Assembly (NCBI GenBank): GCA_002733865.1
Contig: NVXM01000029.1
Coordinates: 1-64,000 of the forward strand
Length of the DNA stretch: 64,000 nucleotides
Reading direction: 5' to 3'
Source of the DNA: Sphingopyxis sp.
GTDB taxonomy: Bacteria; Pseudomonadota; Alphaproteobacteria; Sphingomonadales; Sphingomonadaceae
Position 1 is the stretch's first letter. Every line of letters begins with the position of its first letter. The position numbers and the translations under genes were made by a program. Shown piece by piece: positions 10,159 through 18,333 of the stretch. The notes beneath the pieces were generated by a model. The model was not told the origin of the DNA, ran no database searches, and saw only the letters and a list, made by a program, of their open reading frames with translations.

Positions 10159-10189
10159 CTGCCGTCCCAGCGCTTGGTTGGGACGGCAG
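10159..10189 (-). other. Perfect 11-bp hairpin in the intergenic gap before tpsB
   Basis: CTGCCGTCCCA at 10159-10169 pairs perfectly with TGGGACGGCAG at 10179-10189, with a 9-base loop. No T-run follows on the minus strand, so it is not a classical intrinsic terminator. It lies in the only sizeable gap of the operon and could be an RNA-processing, stability or attenuation element. Confidence 0.6.
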
Positions 10190-10203
10190 CAATTGGTCAA
10201 AGC

Positions 10204-11004
10204 CTACCCCTGATTGGCCGCCTGTTCACTGGCCGCATCGAGGGTTTCCACCAGCAGGTCCAGCTGGCTGGTGCATCCGTTTTCGATCAGAACCTCAGCC
10301 GTTTCGTCCAGATCGGCGGGTTCGCTTGGCAAAACTACGAAACTGACATCCACCGCTTGCTCGGCGCTGGATCCGAGCAGCCGGTAGCTCGCTCCGTCGG
10401 TGACGGGCAAAACGTCCTTCGGCCACGCTTTCAGCGGATTGCCCTTGCGCCAGGCAATTTCGGTGACCTTGCCATTTGACGGCTCAACAATTGAGGCCGT
10501 GGCCGATCCGGTATAATCCGGCCGCCAGACAACTAGCCCCGTGGGGTTTGACACACAGAATTTTCCGCCTTTGGTGACATCCAGAAACCAGAGATTGGGG
10601 TTGTTCGGCGTGACCACGGCGTCGCTGGTGGCGCCTCGCACAGCCCCGGTTCGAGCCCGGCTGCTGCCGCGATTGTTGATGAAGCTCGACAACCGTGTCG
10701 AGGCCGTTGATGTCGCACCGCTTCCCTGCGCCAGAGAATAGGTTCCCGGGCCTTTGAGAACGCGCGTGCCAGATTTGGTCAGGATCGTGACCCGATCCTG
10801 GGCCTTGAGCGAAATTTTTGCGTCGTTGGTCATTTTTTTGCCGGCCGGGTAGCTGCTGGCAGACGGGCCGGTTGAGCGGATGACCATATTCTGTGCCATG
10901 GCGGTGCCGCCAACGCCGATCAGCAAGGCGAAACCAAGAGCCGCTTTTGCGAAGCGGGATGCGAATTTGCCGGATGGTACCGACAGGTTTTTATCCAAGG
11001 GCAT
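10204..11004 (-). CDS. Small exported protein with FecR-like N-terminal beta domain, unknown function
   Basis: About 266 residues. I chose the ATG at 11004 because GGAGA sits 6 bases upstream; an in-frame ATG at 11016 would add four residues. The start overlaps the end of the cyclase gene by 14 bases, implying translational coupling. A signal peptide ends at AMA near residue 38. Residues about 50-95 (AQDRVTILTKSGTRVLKGPG) resemble the FecR/SH3-like beta fold, followed by a Ser/Arg/Thr-rich linker. A C-terminal domain of about 130 residues (NLWFLDVTKGGKFCVSN onward, two Cys) is not recognised. Its place in the operon suggests a periplasmic accessory of the CHAT/cyclase/TPS system. The FecR relation is tentative. 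Confidence 0.7.
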   Translation of the reverse strand: MPLDKNLSVPSGKFASRFAKAALGFALLIGVGGTAMAQNMVIRSTGPSASSYPAGKKMTNDAKISLKAQDRVTILTKSGTRVLKGPGTYSLAQGSGATSTASTRLSSFINNRGSSRARTGAVRGATSDAVVTPNNPNLWFLDVTKGGKFCVSNPTGLVVWRPDYTGSATASIVEPSNGKVTEIAWRKGNPLKAWPKDVLPVTDGASYRLLGSSAEQAVDVSFVVLPSEPADLDETAEVLIENGCTSQLDLLVETLDAASEQAANQG

Positions 11005-13045
11005 AGCTTTCTCCATGTTTTGTTTTTTCCAGTCGTTTGCGTAAGTTCACGAGACCGAGGTCTCCGCCATATCGCTTGATTATGGCACCCAGTCCCTGGA
11101 TGCTGTTGGTATCACCTTTTTCATGGGCCGCTATGACGGCGGTCACTGCTGCACGATCTGTTTCATCCCAGTCGGGAACCGGTTCGAAGACATCGACCGG
11201 TGTTGACCGTCCGCGCAGGGTGATCCGGCCCATTGGCCGGAACCAGTCCAGACCGGTGCGCTCCATCGCTTCCCGGCTCAGCAGGACTTTTGTGTCGAGC
11301 GTTTTGTTCGCGGCCTCGAGCCGCGCCGCCGTGTTCATCGCGTCGCCGAGAGCGGTATACTGGATGCGGCCATCGCCGCCGAAATTGCCGACAATTGCGT
11401 CACCATAATGCATGCCGACCCGCGTTCTGCCGATAGCAGGGACGCCTTCCGGCACATTTTTGCGGAATTCCTCCCCTGCCTGATAGAGCGCATAGGCGGC
11501 TTTGGCTGCACGTTCGCCGTCGTCGGGGTAGGCGATCGGAGCGCCCCAGAATGTCACTAGTGCGTCACCGACAAATTTGTCGATGGTCCCGCCATATTCC
11601 AGCGCAACCTCGCTCAGGCGATCGAGATAATCGTTCAGCAAGGTGGCGACCATTTCCGGTTCGATCGCGTGGGTCAATTTCGTAAAGCCCTCGAGATCTG
11701 TGAAAACCGCAAAAATTTTCCGTTTCTCGCCGTGCAGCGCAAGCTTTTCCGGATGCTTCAATATTTCGTTGGCGATGGATTTTGGCAGATATTTGCCCAA
11801 TGCGCTTTGCGCAAAGGCGCGTTGCTTCGAATTGAGTGTGCGAGCGGCCGAGCCGACGGATGCGTAGCCGAGCAGCCATCCGGTCGCCCAGCCAAAGGCC
11901 GGCAGCGATAATGTGTCGACACCCATATTTTGCAGCAGAAAGGGAAAGACAAGAAAAAATGCAAACTGGCCGATCAGGATGAAGGCGACCTTCAAGGCGT
12001 TGCCGATGATCAGAGCGGAAAGACCGCCGCAGATTGCGACGATCATCGCGGCCAGCCACAAGGTCCAGGCCGGGATCGGGCTGGGCAGGTCGTCATTGAG
12101 AAGCTGGGCGAGCATATGGGCATGGACTTCCAGCCCGATCATCTTGCCGTCATCACCGCGCATGTCGGCCAGGCCGCCGACCGGTGTTTCAAACCGGTCG
12201 CGATCAATGAAGTCGCCGCCGATCAGGACATGCTTGCCAGTAATGAAGGACCCAAGCATCTCCGCAATCTCCGGATCGGCAAAACTTTCGATCGGGAATT
12301 TGTCGAACACCGGAACGTCAGTGGTTGCCGGCACGTGGTAGCGGATAGCGCCGTCATTTGCGGCGAACTTCGGGTTAGGCGCGGTGAGCGCGATGGCCAT
12401 GAACGGCGGCGCTCCGGGACTGTGCGGAGTCCATCGGCGCTGGACCCCGTCGCTGTCCGTTTCCAGTTTGATATTGGTCGGGTTGACCGTCTCGCCGCTT
12501 ACGGATTGGAAAAATTGCTGCAGAAATTCATGTTCCGCGAATGTGATTTCCGGGTTTTCCTTGGGGTCGGCATAAGCGAGATAGGTGGGCGTCTTCATCT
12601 TCTTGAAGGTCGATATGAGCAGCGGGTCATCGTCCTGCGGCATCGTGAACAGAATATCGATACCGATCGATTTCGGATTGGCGGCGTCTATCGTTTCGAG
12701 CGCCTGCGCCAGAATCGTCCGGTCGACGGGCGACCGCTGTCCGGTCAGCTTTAACGTGTCCTCGTTATATACGACCATGACGATGTTTTCGTCCTTGTCG
12801 ACTTCGGGGGCGAATACCGAGGCGCACAAATCATAAAGCGCGCGTTCTGCTTCCTGAATCAGCGGTGTCGTCCAGCTGTAGCGTGCGACCAACAGCGCCA
12901 GCACCAGGAAAAGTGCGGTCGACCCCATACGGATCGGGCCAAGCTGATCGAACAGGCGGCGCAGGGATTGCAACACGCCCCTCGCGCCTTCGTCGACATC
13001 GCGGTTATTGGTCACCGGGTCTGTTGCTGTGGTGGTTTCGCTCAC
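10991..13045 (-). CDS. CHASE2-domain class III adenylate/guanylate cyclase
   Basis: This 684-residue membrane protein would sense a periplasmic signal and make a cyclic nucleotide in the cytoplasm. A first membrane helix lies at about 41-59, a CHASE2 periplasmic domain at 60-325, three more helices at about 328-397 and the class III catalytic domain at 440-625. Metal-binding Asp450 (FTDLEGF) and Asp494 (FVGDALVTFW) are present. So are Lys490, the Asp568 expected for adenine specificity, and transition-state Asn571/Arg575 (GDAMNTAARLEA). Catalysis therefore looks intact, and ATP is favoured over GTP by inference. The GTG start overlaps the CHAT stop codon by one base (TAGTG), and the 3' end overlaps the next gene. 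Confidence 0.93.
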   Translation of the reverse strand: MSETTTATDPVTNNRDVDEGARGVLQSLRRLFDQLGPIRMGSTALFLVLALLVARYSWTTPLIQEAERALYDLCASVFAPEVDKDENIVMVVYNEDTLKLTGQRSPVDRTILAQALETIDAANPKSIGIDILFTMPQDDDPLLISTFKKMKTPTYLAYADPKENPEITFAEHEFLQQFFQSVSGETVNPTNIKLETDSDGVQRRWTPHSPGAPPFMAIALTAPNPKFAANDGAIRYHVPATTDVPVFDKFPIESFADPEIAEMLGSFITGKHVLIGGDFIDRDRFETPVGGLADMRGDDGKMIGLEVHAHMLAQLLNDDLPSPIPAWTLWLAAMIVAICGGLSALIIGNALKVAFILIGQFAFFLVFPFLLQNMGVDTLSLPAFGWATGWLLGYASVGSAARTLNSKQRAFAQSALGKYLPKSIANEILKHPEKLALHGEKRKIFAVFTDLEGFTKLTHAIEPEMVATLLNDYLDRLSEVALEYGGTIDKFVGDALVTFWGAPIAYPDDGERAAKAAYALYQAGEEFRKNVPEGVPAIGRTRVGMHYGDAIVGNFGGDGRIQYTALGDAMNTAARLEAANKTLDTKVLLSREAMERTGLDWFRPMGRITLRGRSTPVDVFEPVPDWDETDRAAVTAVIAAHEKGDTNSIQGLGAIIKRYGGDLGLVNLRKRLEKTKHGESYALG

Positions 13046-16000
13046 TAGTTCAGCGCTGCTTTCGTGGTTGCTACAGATGCATCGCTATTGGCGGCAGGGC
13101 TTCCGGTGCCGGGCAAGAAAGGCTGGGCACCATCACCGATCAGGGCAAATCCAGCCCAGTAAAACGGGTGTGACGTGAGGGGGTCTGTCATCAGCTGCTG
13201 TTGTGACAGTCTGAGTGCGCCCGTGATCGAATGGCCCTGACCGCCGCTGAACAGCCCGTTGATCAGCCTTTCTGTTGCCAGAAACTCATCCGGCGCTGGC
13301 CAGTGGCTAGCGAGTACAGAGCGTCCGCCCGCGCCTACGAAAGACCGGACCAATCCATCCAAGGCGGTTCCGCCGCCACTGCTGACGCCAGCCTCGCGGG
13401 TGGCCGCTATGCTGGCCTGGCCTGCCGTATCGCAGGCCGAAAGAATGATGATATCCGCGTCCAGTTTCAGATCGAAAATCTCGTCAAAAGCCAGCAGGCC
13501 GTCCGAGCCATCCTCGCCAAAGGACGTTACCAGCGCCGGTTTTGCCGGGCATGAAGGACTGGGCGCGGTCACCAAACCATGTGTCGCAAAGTGCAAAATG
13601 CGATAATCGTTGATGTCGCTTTTCGAAAGGATGCGGGTGTCGGTAAATTCGGCCCCGGTGATGAGCTCGGAATTGCCGGCGCCAATCAACGATTTGGCTT
13701 CGACCAGCTCGCGATCCGATATTGGGCTGTTCCACTGGCTGAGCGGCCATTGACAATTGGCGTCCTGGCTCTGGGCGCCGCCGCGGATCGATGCTACGCT
13801 GGTGCTGGCGACTACCGGCTGGTTTCTGCCCAACCCCAGATATTGATTAGAGGCATCCGATTGCGGTGTCTTTCGCGCATCGGCGAAAGCCGGCGCGGAT
13901 ACAGCCGTGCTGATATCCAGATTCCTGCCGAGCCATTGGACGCCGGTAAAATCAAACGGATCGCCGTCGGGTGCTTCGGTTCTTTCAAAATAGCGCGCAA
14001 CGGATTGATCATCGGTCACCAGCAAATTGATCGGCAAGCGCAGCATCGCCCCATCGGGTTCGAAAATCAGATGGGTTTTGTCCGAAAGCTTTTCCGAAAC
14101 CGGTGCGAAAAGCGCGGCATAGAGTTCGCGTGCGGCTTCAATGTCAAAGGGATAGGTGACGTTGCGTCCATTTTCGAAAACCGAGATGGAAGCGCGGATT
14201 GTATCGACTTTCTCGTCGAGCACAGTATCAGCCAGCGGCACGCGGTAGACTTTCGCGTCCGTTTGATCGGTGTAAAACATGAAAATGTCACCACCGATGA
14301 TCGCCATGCGCATATAGGCTTCGGTCGGCGTCAGGGCTGAACGCAGGTTCTCGAGGCTGAGAAAACGATCGCTAACCACACGATATTGCGCAAACTCCGA
14401 CAATTGGGTCTGGGTGAACTGCTGACTTCTTTCCAGCGCCTCGATTTCAGATGCGAGATCCTGTTTTTGCCGGGCGACCGAGGCGGTCTGCTCGACTCTG
14501 GCCAGAGCCGCAAAGCGTATCCGCAGCCGTTCGATATTGCGCGCCAGATTTATGGACTGTCGGAACAGTCTGGATGCTTCATCGGTTCCGCCACTCAACT
14601 CACGCGAGAGAACCGCCTGGGTTTCTGCGACCCCGGGACGCACCAAAATTTGCGCTGCCTTGAAAAACTGCTCGGTAGCTGATTCATCCGCGGCAAGCAG
14701 ACGGAAATAGGGTGCGAGTTGATTGGCCATGCCGGAAATCGCGCTGCGTTTGCCCAGTGAACTGTCAACCACTTCACTAAATAATTGCCGCGCTTCCGCT
14801 TCTTCTCCGTTGCGAAGCAGAAAAGCGGCGAGGCGGGCCTTGGCACCGTTAACGGCTCTGGTTTCCGGATATTGGATCTCAAGTATATCGAGTCCGTCGC
14901 GAAGCAACTGCTCCGCTTCATTCAGATCGCCCTCGGCTTCTGCAATGAGCGAGAGTTCAGCCAGCGTTTGTGCGCGCAGGCGGGTGATTGAGGTCACGCG
15001 TCCGTCCCGCACAGCCACCGCACGATTATAGCCAGACGTCAGCGACATGCGGGCGGCGGCAAGATCGCCATTCAAGCGCTGTGCCGTGCCGAGAAGTTGC
15101 AGCGCTTGCGCATCGATAATCTCAGCGCGTTCCTGCGGGCTCAATTTGGTTTCGTCGACAAAGCCAAGCAGATTGCGGGATTTTGCGCTGCCGTTGATGC
15201 GGCTGGAAATGGGCGCGGTAATTTCAAGCCCTTGGGCAGGGCCGACTTGCTCTATCAGCGATGTCTTCAGCGGCTGGTTGATCCGCTTGATCGCCGCATC
15301 AAATCGCGATTGATTGAGCAGATGGATAGCTTCGAAATTGCGCTGCAGTCTTTCTGTCACGGGATCGCCGTCGTAGGCGGCGGCAGCTTGTTCAAACAGT
15401 TCGTCGGCCTCGGCAAATTCGCCAAGATTGGATTTTTGTAGCGCCCGGTTGATCAGATATTCGTGGGGGTTTATATCCTCCCCCTCCATTCCGGATGTGC
15501 GCTGCTGCAGCGTTTCGAAGAACGCGGCGGCCTCCGCATAATTACCGCTGAGGTTGCGCCGATAGCCTTCTGCCAGAGCCTGGTCCGGTTTCAGTGTCGC
15601 GGCCTGGACCCGGGCGAAAGCAAAGGGATCCTCTACCGACGTCGACGCAACATCAATTTTGCCGATGGCGACGGTGCCTTGCAAAACAGATTTGAGTGCG
15701 AGCAGGGTTGCGCTGTCATAGGCAGAGAGGCCTTCAGCTACATAGCTGACGCCATCCTGCTCGCCGACGATCTGCGAGTAGGCAACCGGCTCTCCGGTAA
15801 TTTTGCATGCGATATGCCGGAACCCGCTGAGCGCAGCCTGTGAGGGCTGTTCATCCGGGCAGATCACCGCTTCTCGACGATTTCTTGCGATACGGTCGAG
15901 CAGTGGCTGCTCAGCGGAGCGGGATGAATAGACGAAGCCGACCGGCCGGGCAGAATCGCGGCAAACCACCGCCCAGCTGCGGTCGAACATATTGGCCTTG

Positions 16001-16167
16001 GCCTTGTTCTCGATGCTCCGATCCTGAACCTGGCACAAAATGCCTTCGCTGCTTCCGATCGGAAAACTGTCGCGCAACAGGGTCGGAGTGCCTTGGGCAA
16101 ACACCGCAGTCGAACTCGCGGCGATTGCGATTGCCAAAGATAGTGTAAAAGTTCTTGCCCGGTGCAC
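13045..16167 (-). CDS. Exported TPR-CHAT domain protein (caspase-like cysteine protease family)
   Basis: I place the start at the GTG at 16167: a GGGGGAG Shine-Dalgarno lies six bases upstream and translation gives a clean signal peptide cut after TAVFA near residue 24. A TTG at 16218 would add 17 residues with no such support. About 1040 residues. TPR-like helical repeats fill about 150-560, a coiled-coil-like stretch about 560-640, and a CHAT domain about 690-1015. The catalytic dyad is intact: His863 in HFATHGL and Cys912 in ILSACDTAG. The domain ends with the typical HPFYWAGFALIGD. CHAT proteins are clan CD peptidases related to caspases and separase; many act with partners bound by their TPRs. 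Export to the periplasm and position as first gene of a TPS operon suggest action on the envelope or on TpsA/TpsB. The substrate is unknown. Confidence 0.92.
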   Translation of the reverse strand: MHRARTFTLSLAIAIAASSTAVFAQGTPTLLRDSFPIGSSEGILCQVQDRSIENKAKANMFDRSWAVVCRDSARPVGFVYSSRSAEQPLLDRIARNRREAVICPDEQPSQAALSGFRHIACKITGEPVAYSQIVGEQDGVSYVAEGLSAYDSATLLALKSVLQGTVAIGKIDVASTSVEDPFAFARVQAATLKPDQALAEGYRRNLSGNYAEAAAFFETLQQRTSGMEGEDINPHEYLINRALQKSNLGEFAEADELFEQAAAAYDGDPVTERLQRNFEAIHLLNQSRFDAAIKRINQPLKTSLIEQVGPAQGLEITAPISSRINGSAKSRNLLGFVDETKLSPQERAEIIDAQALQLLGTAQRLNGDLAAARMSLTSGYNRAVAVRDGRVTSITRLRAQTLAELSLIAEAEGDLNEAEQLLRDGLDILEIQYPETRAVNGAKARLAAFLLRNGEEAEARQLFSEVVDSSLGKRSAISGMANQLAPYFRLLAADESATEQFFKAAQILVRPGVAETQAVLSRELSGGTDEASRLFRQSINLARNIERLRIRFAALARVEQTASVARQKQDLASEIEALERSQQFTQTQLSEFAQYRVVSDRFLSLENLRSALTPTEAYMRMAIIGGDIFMFYTDQTDAKVYRVPLADTVLDEKVDTIRASISVFENGRNVTYPFDIEAARELYAALFAPVSEKLSDKTHLIFEPDGAMLRLPINLLVTDDQSVARYFERTEAPDGDPFDFTGVQWLGRNLDISTAVSAPAFADARKTPQSDASNQYLGLGRNQPVVASTSVASIRGGAQSQDANCQWPLSQWNSPISDRELVEAKSLIGAGNSELITGAEFTDTRILSKSDINDYRILHFATHGLVTAPSPSCPAKPALVTSFGEDGSDGLLAFDEIFDLKLDADIIILSACDTAGQASIAATREAGVSSGGGTALDGLVRSFVGAGGRSVLASHWPAPDEFLATERLINGLFSGGQGHSITGALRLSQQQLMTDPLTSHPFYWAGFALIGDGAQPFLPGTGSPAANSDASVATTKAALN

Positions 16168-16380
16168 GAACGACTCCCCCATAGGAATAAACGCGCTGAT
16201 GAGCCCCCTCAGACTCAATGCAACGCCGGTCGCGACCCGAACGATTTATCAGCTACTACAATTAAGCCGGGAATCCCAGCTTGCTATAGGAAAATAACGA
16301 CTCCTGCGCCCGATTGGGTGATGATCGTCACATTCAGGGACGGTTTTCATATTGTTCGATGGAAATCAGCGCGATCGCTC

Positions 16381-17052
16381 TTAAAGGCCGCGTATCTCTA
16401 TCGCCTGATCAAGCCGAATCCGGGGCACGGCAAAATTATTGATCGGGGCATCCGGATCCCGATAGCCGATCGCCATGCCGCAGAAGAATATATGCTCATC
16501 GTCGATGCCGAGCAGCTCGCGCATATAGCTGCCGTACATCGCCCATATTTCCTGCGCGCAACTGTCGAGGCCGGCCTCGCGCAGCAACAGCATGACCGTC
16601 TGTAGCCACATTCCCATATCGGACCATTGCGGCGGACCCATATATTTTCTGGTATAGGTAAACAGCTGGACGGGAGCGCCGAAGCTGTCCCAGTTTTTCG
16701 CCATTTGCGCGACTCGGCCTGCGCTATCTTCGCGCGCCAGACCTATGCTTTCAAACATGTCGCGGCCCACCGCGCGGCGCTGTTCCTCGTACCGACCATC
16801 CAGATCCTTGGGATAGATCGCATATTCCATATTTTCGCCCATCGGGGCGGTCTTGGTTTTTTCCTTGATCTTGGCAGTGATATCCTTGAGCGCGTCGCCG
16901 CCAACGATGACCGCGCTCCAGGGCTGGGTGTTCCCGCCGGAAGGCGAACGCTGTGCTGTTTTCAATATCTGTTCCAGCGTTGCCCGGTCGACCGGCTTGT
17001 CGAGAAACTGGCGTATGGACCGGCGCGAGGTGACGGCTTCGGTTACGTTCAT
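16381..17052 (-). CDS. Nitroreductase family protein
   Basis: An FMN-dependent NAD(P)H oxidoreductase of about 223 residues. The N-terminal FMN-binding signature RRSIRQFLDKPV and SPSGGNTQPW are clear, and the C-terminal LLGIDDEHIFFCGMAIGYRD is typical of nitroreductases. I chose the ATG at 17052 because MNVTEAVTSRRS is the normal family start and GGAG lies nine bases upstream; a frame start at 17097 adds 15 atypical residues. It stands alone, 213 bases upstream of the CHAT gene, so it is probably not part of the TPS operon. The physiological substrate cannot be read from the sequence. Confidence 0.9.
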   Translation of the reverse strand: MNVTEAVTSRRSIRQFLDKPVDRATLEQILKTAQRSPSGGNTQPWSAVIVGGDALKDITAKIKEKTKTAPMGENMEYAIYPKDLDGRYEEQRRAVGRDMFESIGLAREDSAGRVAQMAKNWDSFGAPVQLFTYTRKYMGPPQWSDMGMWLQTVMLLLREAGLDSCAQEIWAMYGSYMRELLGIDDEHIFFCGMAIGYRDPDAPINNFAVPRIRLDQAIEIRGL

Positions 17053-17176
17053 GCAATTGTGCTCCAGATCCGAAATGCTGCAAAAAAAAGGGTTCATGCA
17101 AGCGATAGCCGCGCTGCATGAACCCAGACCTTAATTGCTTTGTTCAATCTTTACAACGGATTGAACAAGATGTCAT

Positions 17177-17671
17177 TCATTCGGAACTGTTGCCGGCTTC
17201 GACGCGGCGGGCCAAAGGCCCCATATCGTCATCATCCACCATCTTGAGTTTGTGGCTCAATTCATCAAATTCGGCTTTGCTGGACGGAGCCAGGTCGGGA
17301 CGGCCGGCCATGAAACCCATTTTGATTTTGCACCGCACATATTGAGTCTCGTCCGGTTCGACTTCAAGGTTGAGTGTATCTGTCGCTTCGCTCTTTGCGG
17401 AAAAACTGTGCGGTCCTGGGTCAGCAACCATCATGAAATAACGTCCAGCGCCTAGCGAGCTAACTTTTTCATCATTTTCATTCACCGAGCAGCCCATGGC
17501 GAATCCCTGACCGCCGGTCCGGAAAAAGACAATCTGGCCCTGGCCTTCGGGCGGTGCGGGGATCGATATTGTTTCGCGACCCTCTTTTGTAGCGGCATGC
17601 GCGGCCGTTGCCGAAAAACTGGTGAGAGGCAGTGCGCCTCCCAACACCAAGGCCATGTAATATTTATTCAT
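17177..17671 (-). CDS. DUF2846-like exported protein
   Basis: 164 residues with a signal peptide cut near AAHA (residue 27). The central part (GQIVFFRTGGQ, then GRYFMMVADPGPHSFSAKSE) matches the DUF2846 pattern, a small beta domain often found in periplasmic proteins or lipoproteins. No lipobox cysteine is present, so it is probably soluble in the periplasm. Its start overlaps the upstream gene by eight bases (ATGAATAA), so the two form a coupled pair. The C-terminus is acidic and probably disordered. Function unknown. Confidence 0.75.
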   Translation of the reverse strand: MNKYYMALVLGGALPLTSFSATAAHAATKEGRETISIPAPPEGQGQIVFFRTGGQGFAMGCSVNENDEKVSSLGAGRYFMMVADPGPHSFSAKSEATDTLNLEVEPDETQYVRCKIKMGFMAGRPDLAPSSKAEFDELSHKLKMVDDDDMGPLARRVEAGNSSE

Positions 17672-18260
17672 TCACATCACTCCCAGAAAAACCTTCGGTT
17701 GATTCAGAAGGTCCGATTTCCTGAGGATTGATAGTGAATATCGTATCCTCAGCAAATTTCGCATTGGCTGTTGTTCCCGGTTCGACAATCGTGTTGCCAC
17801 CCGAAACGAGAAAGCCGACCACTCCGACCGCAATACCCACGGCCATCGCGGTCCCCGTGTTGTCCTTGCCGGTCTCGGCAAATTTCATACTCCGCAACTT
17901 TATCTTTCGTCCGTTATATTCGACATGGCGCGCGGCGAGAATCAGCTCACCGGCACTGCCGGAAAAGCCGCCTTTTTTGGCATGGACCACCTGGCCCTGT
18001 CCGGGGACGCCGGCGGGAATCAATATATGGCCCTCGTACATGACGGGTTCGGCAAGGCTGAGTTTGAAATACTGGCCGGTGCTGCTGAGTTTGGAACCGA
18101 GTTGTTCGTCGATCCGGACAATGATCGGAAAGCCGGTTTCCAAGGTAATTTTGTCTGAAGAATCTGCGGTTTCTTGGGCTGGCAAAACTGACCCTACCCC
18201 TATGGGTTCAGATTGAACCAAGGCTGTAAGAAGCAAGGCGACGCAAGTAGCTAACATCAC
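17664..18260 (-). CDS. Exported protein of unknown function, possible glycine-zipper membrane segment
   Basis: 198 residues beginning at GTG 18260 (ATG at 18257 is equally possible). An N-terminal hydrophobic segment acts as signal peptide or anchor. Residues about 38-125 form a predicted beta region (GFPIIVRIDEQLGSKL, VMYEGHILIPAGVPGQGQV) reminiscent of proteins that assess stability or resistance at the envelope. A Gly/Val-rich stretch (AMAVGIAVGVVGFLVSGG) follows at about 138-155. It is not assigned to a named family. It overlaps the DUF2846-like gene, so the pair probably acts together in the envelope. Confidence 0.65.
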   Translation of the reverse strand: MMLATCVALLLTALVQSEPIGVGSVLPAQETADSSDKITLETGFPIIVRIDEQLGSKLSSTGQYFKLSLAEPVMYEGHILIPAGVPGQGQVVHAKKGGFSGSAGELILAARHVEYNGRKIKLRSMKFAETGKDNTGTAMAVGIAVGVVGFLVSGGNTIVEPGTTANAKFAEDTIFTINPQEIGPSESTEGFSGSDVNE

Positions 18261-18333
18261 TGATTCCCGAAATGATCAAAATCCAATAGGACCAAATTTC
18301 GGAACCGCAAGTAATTTCAAGTAGAGAGGATAT

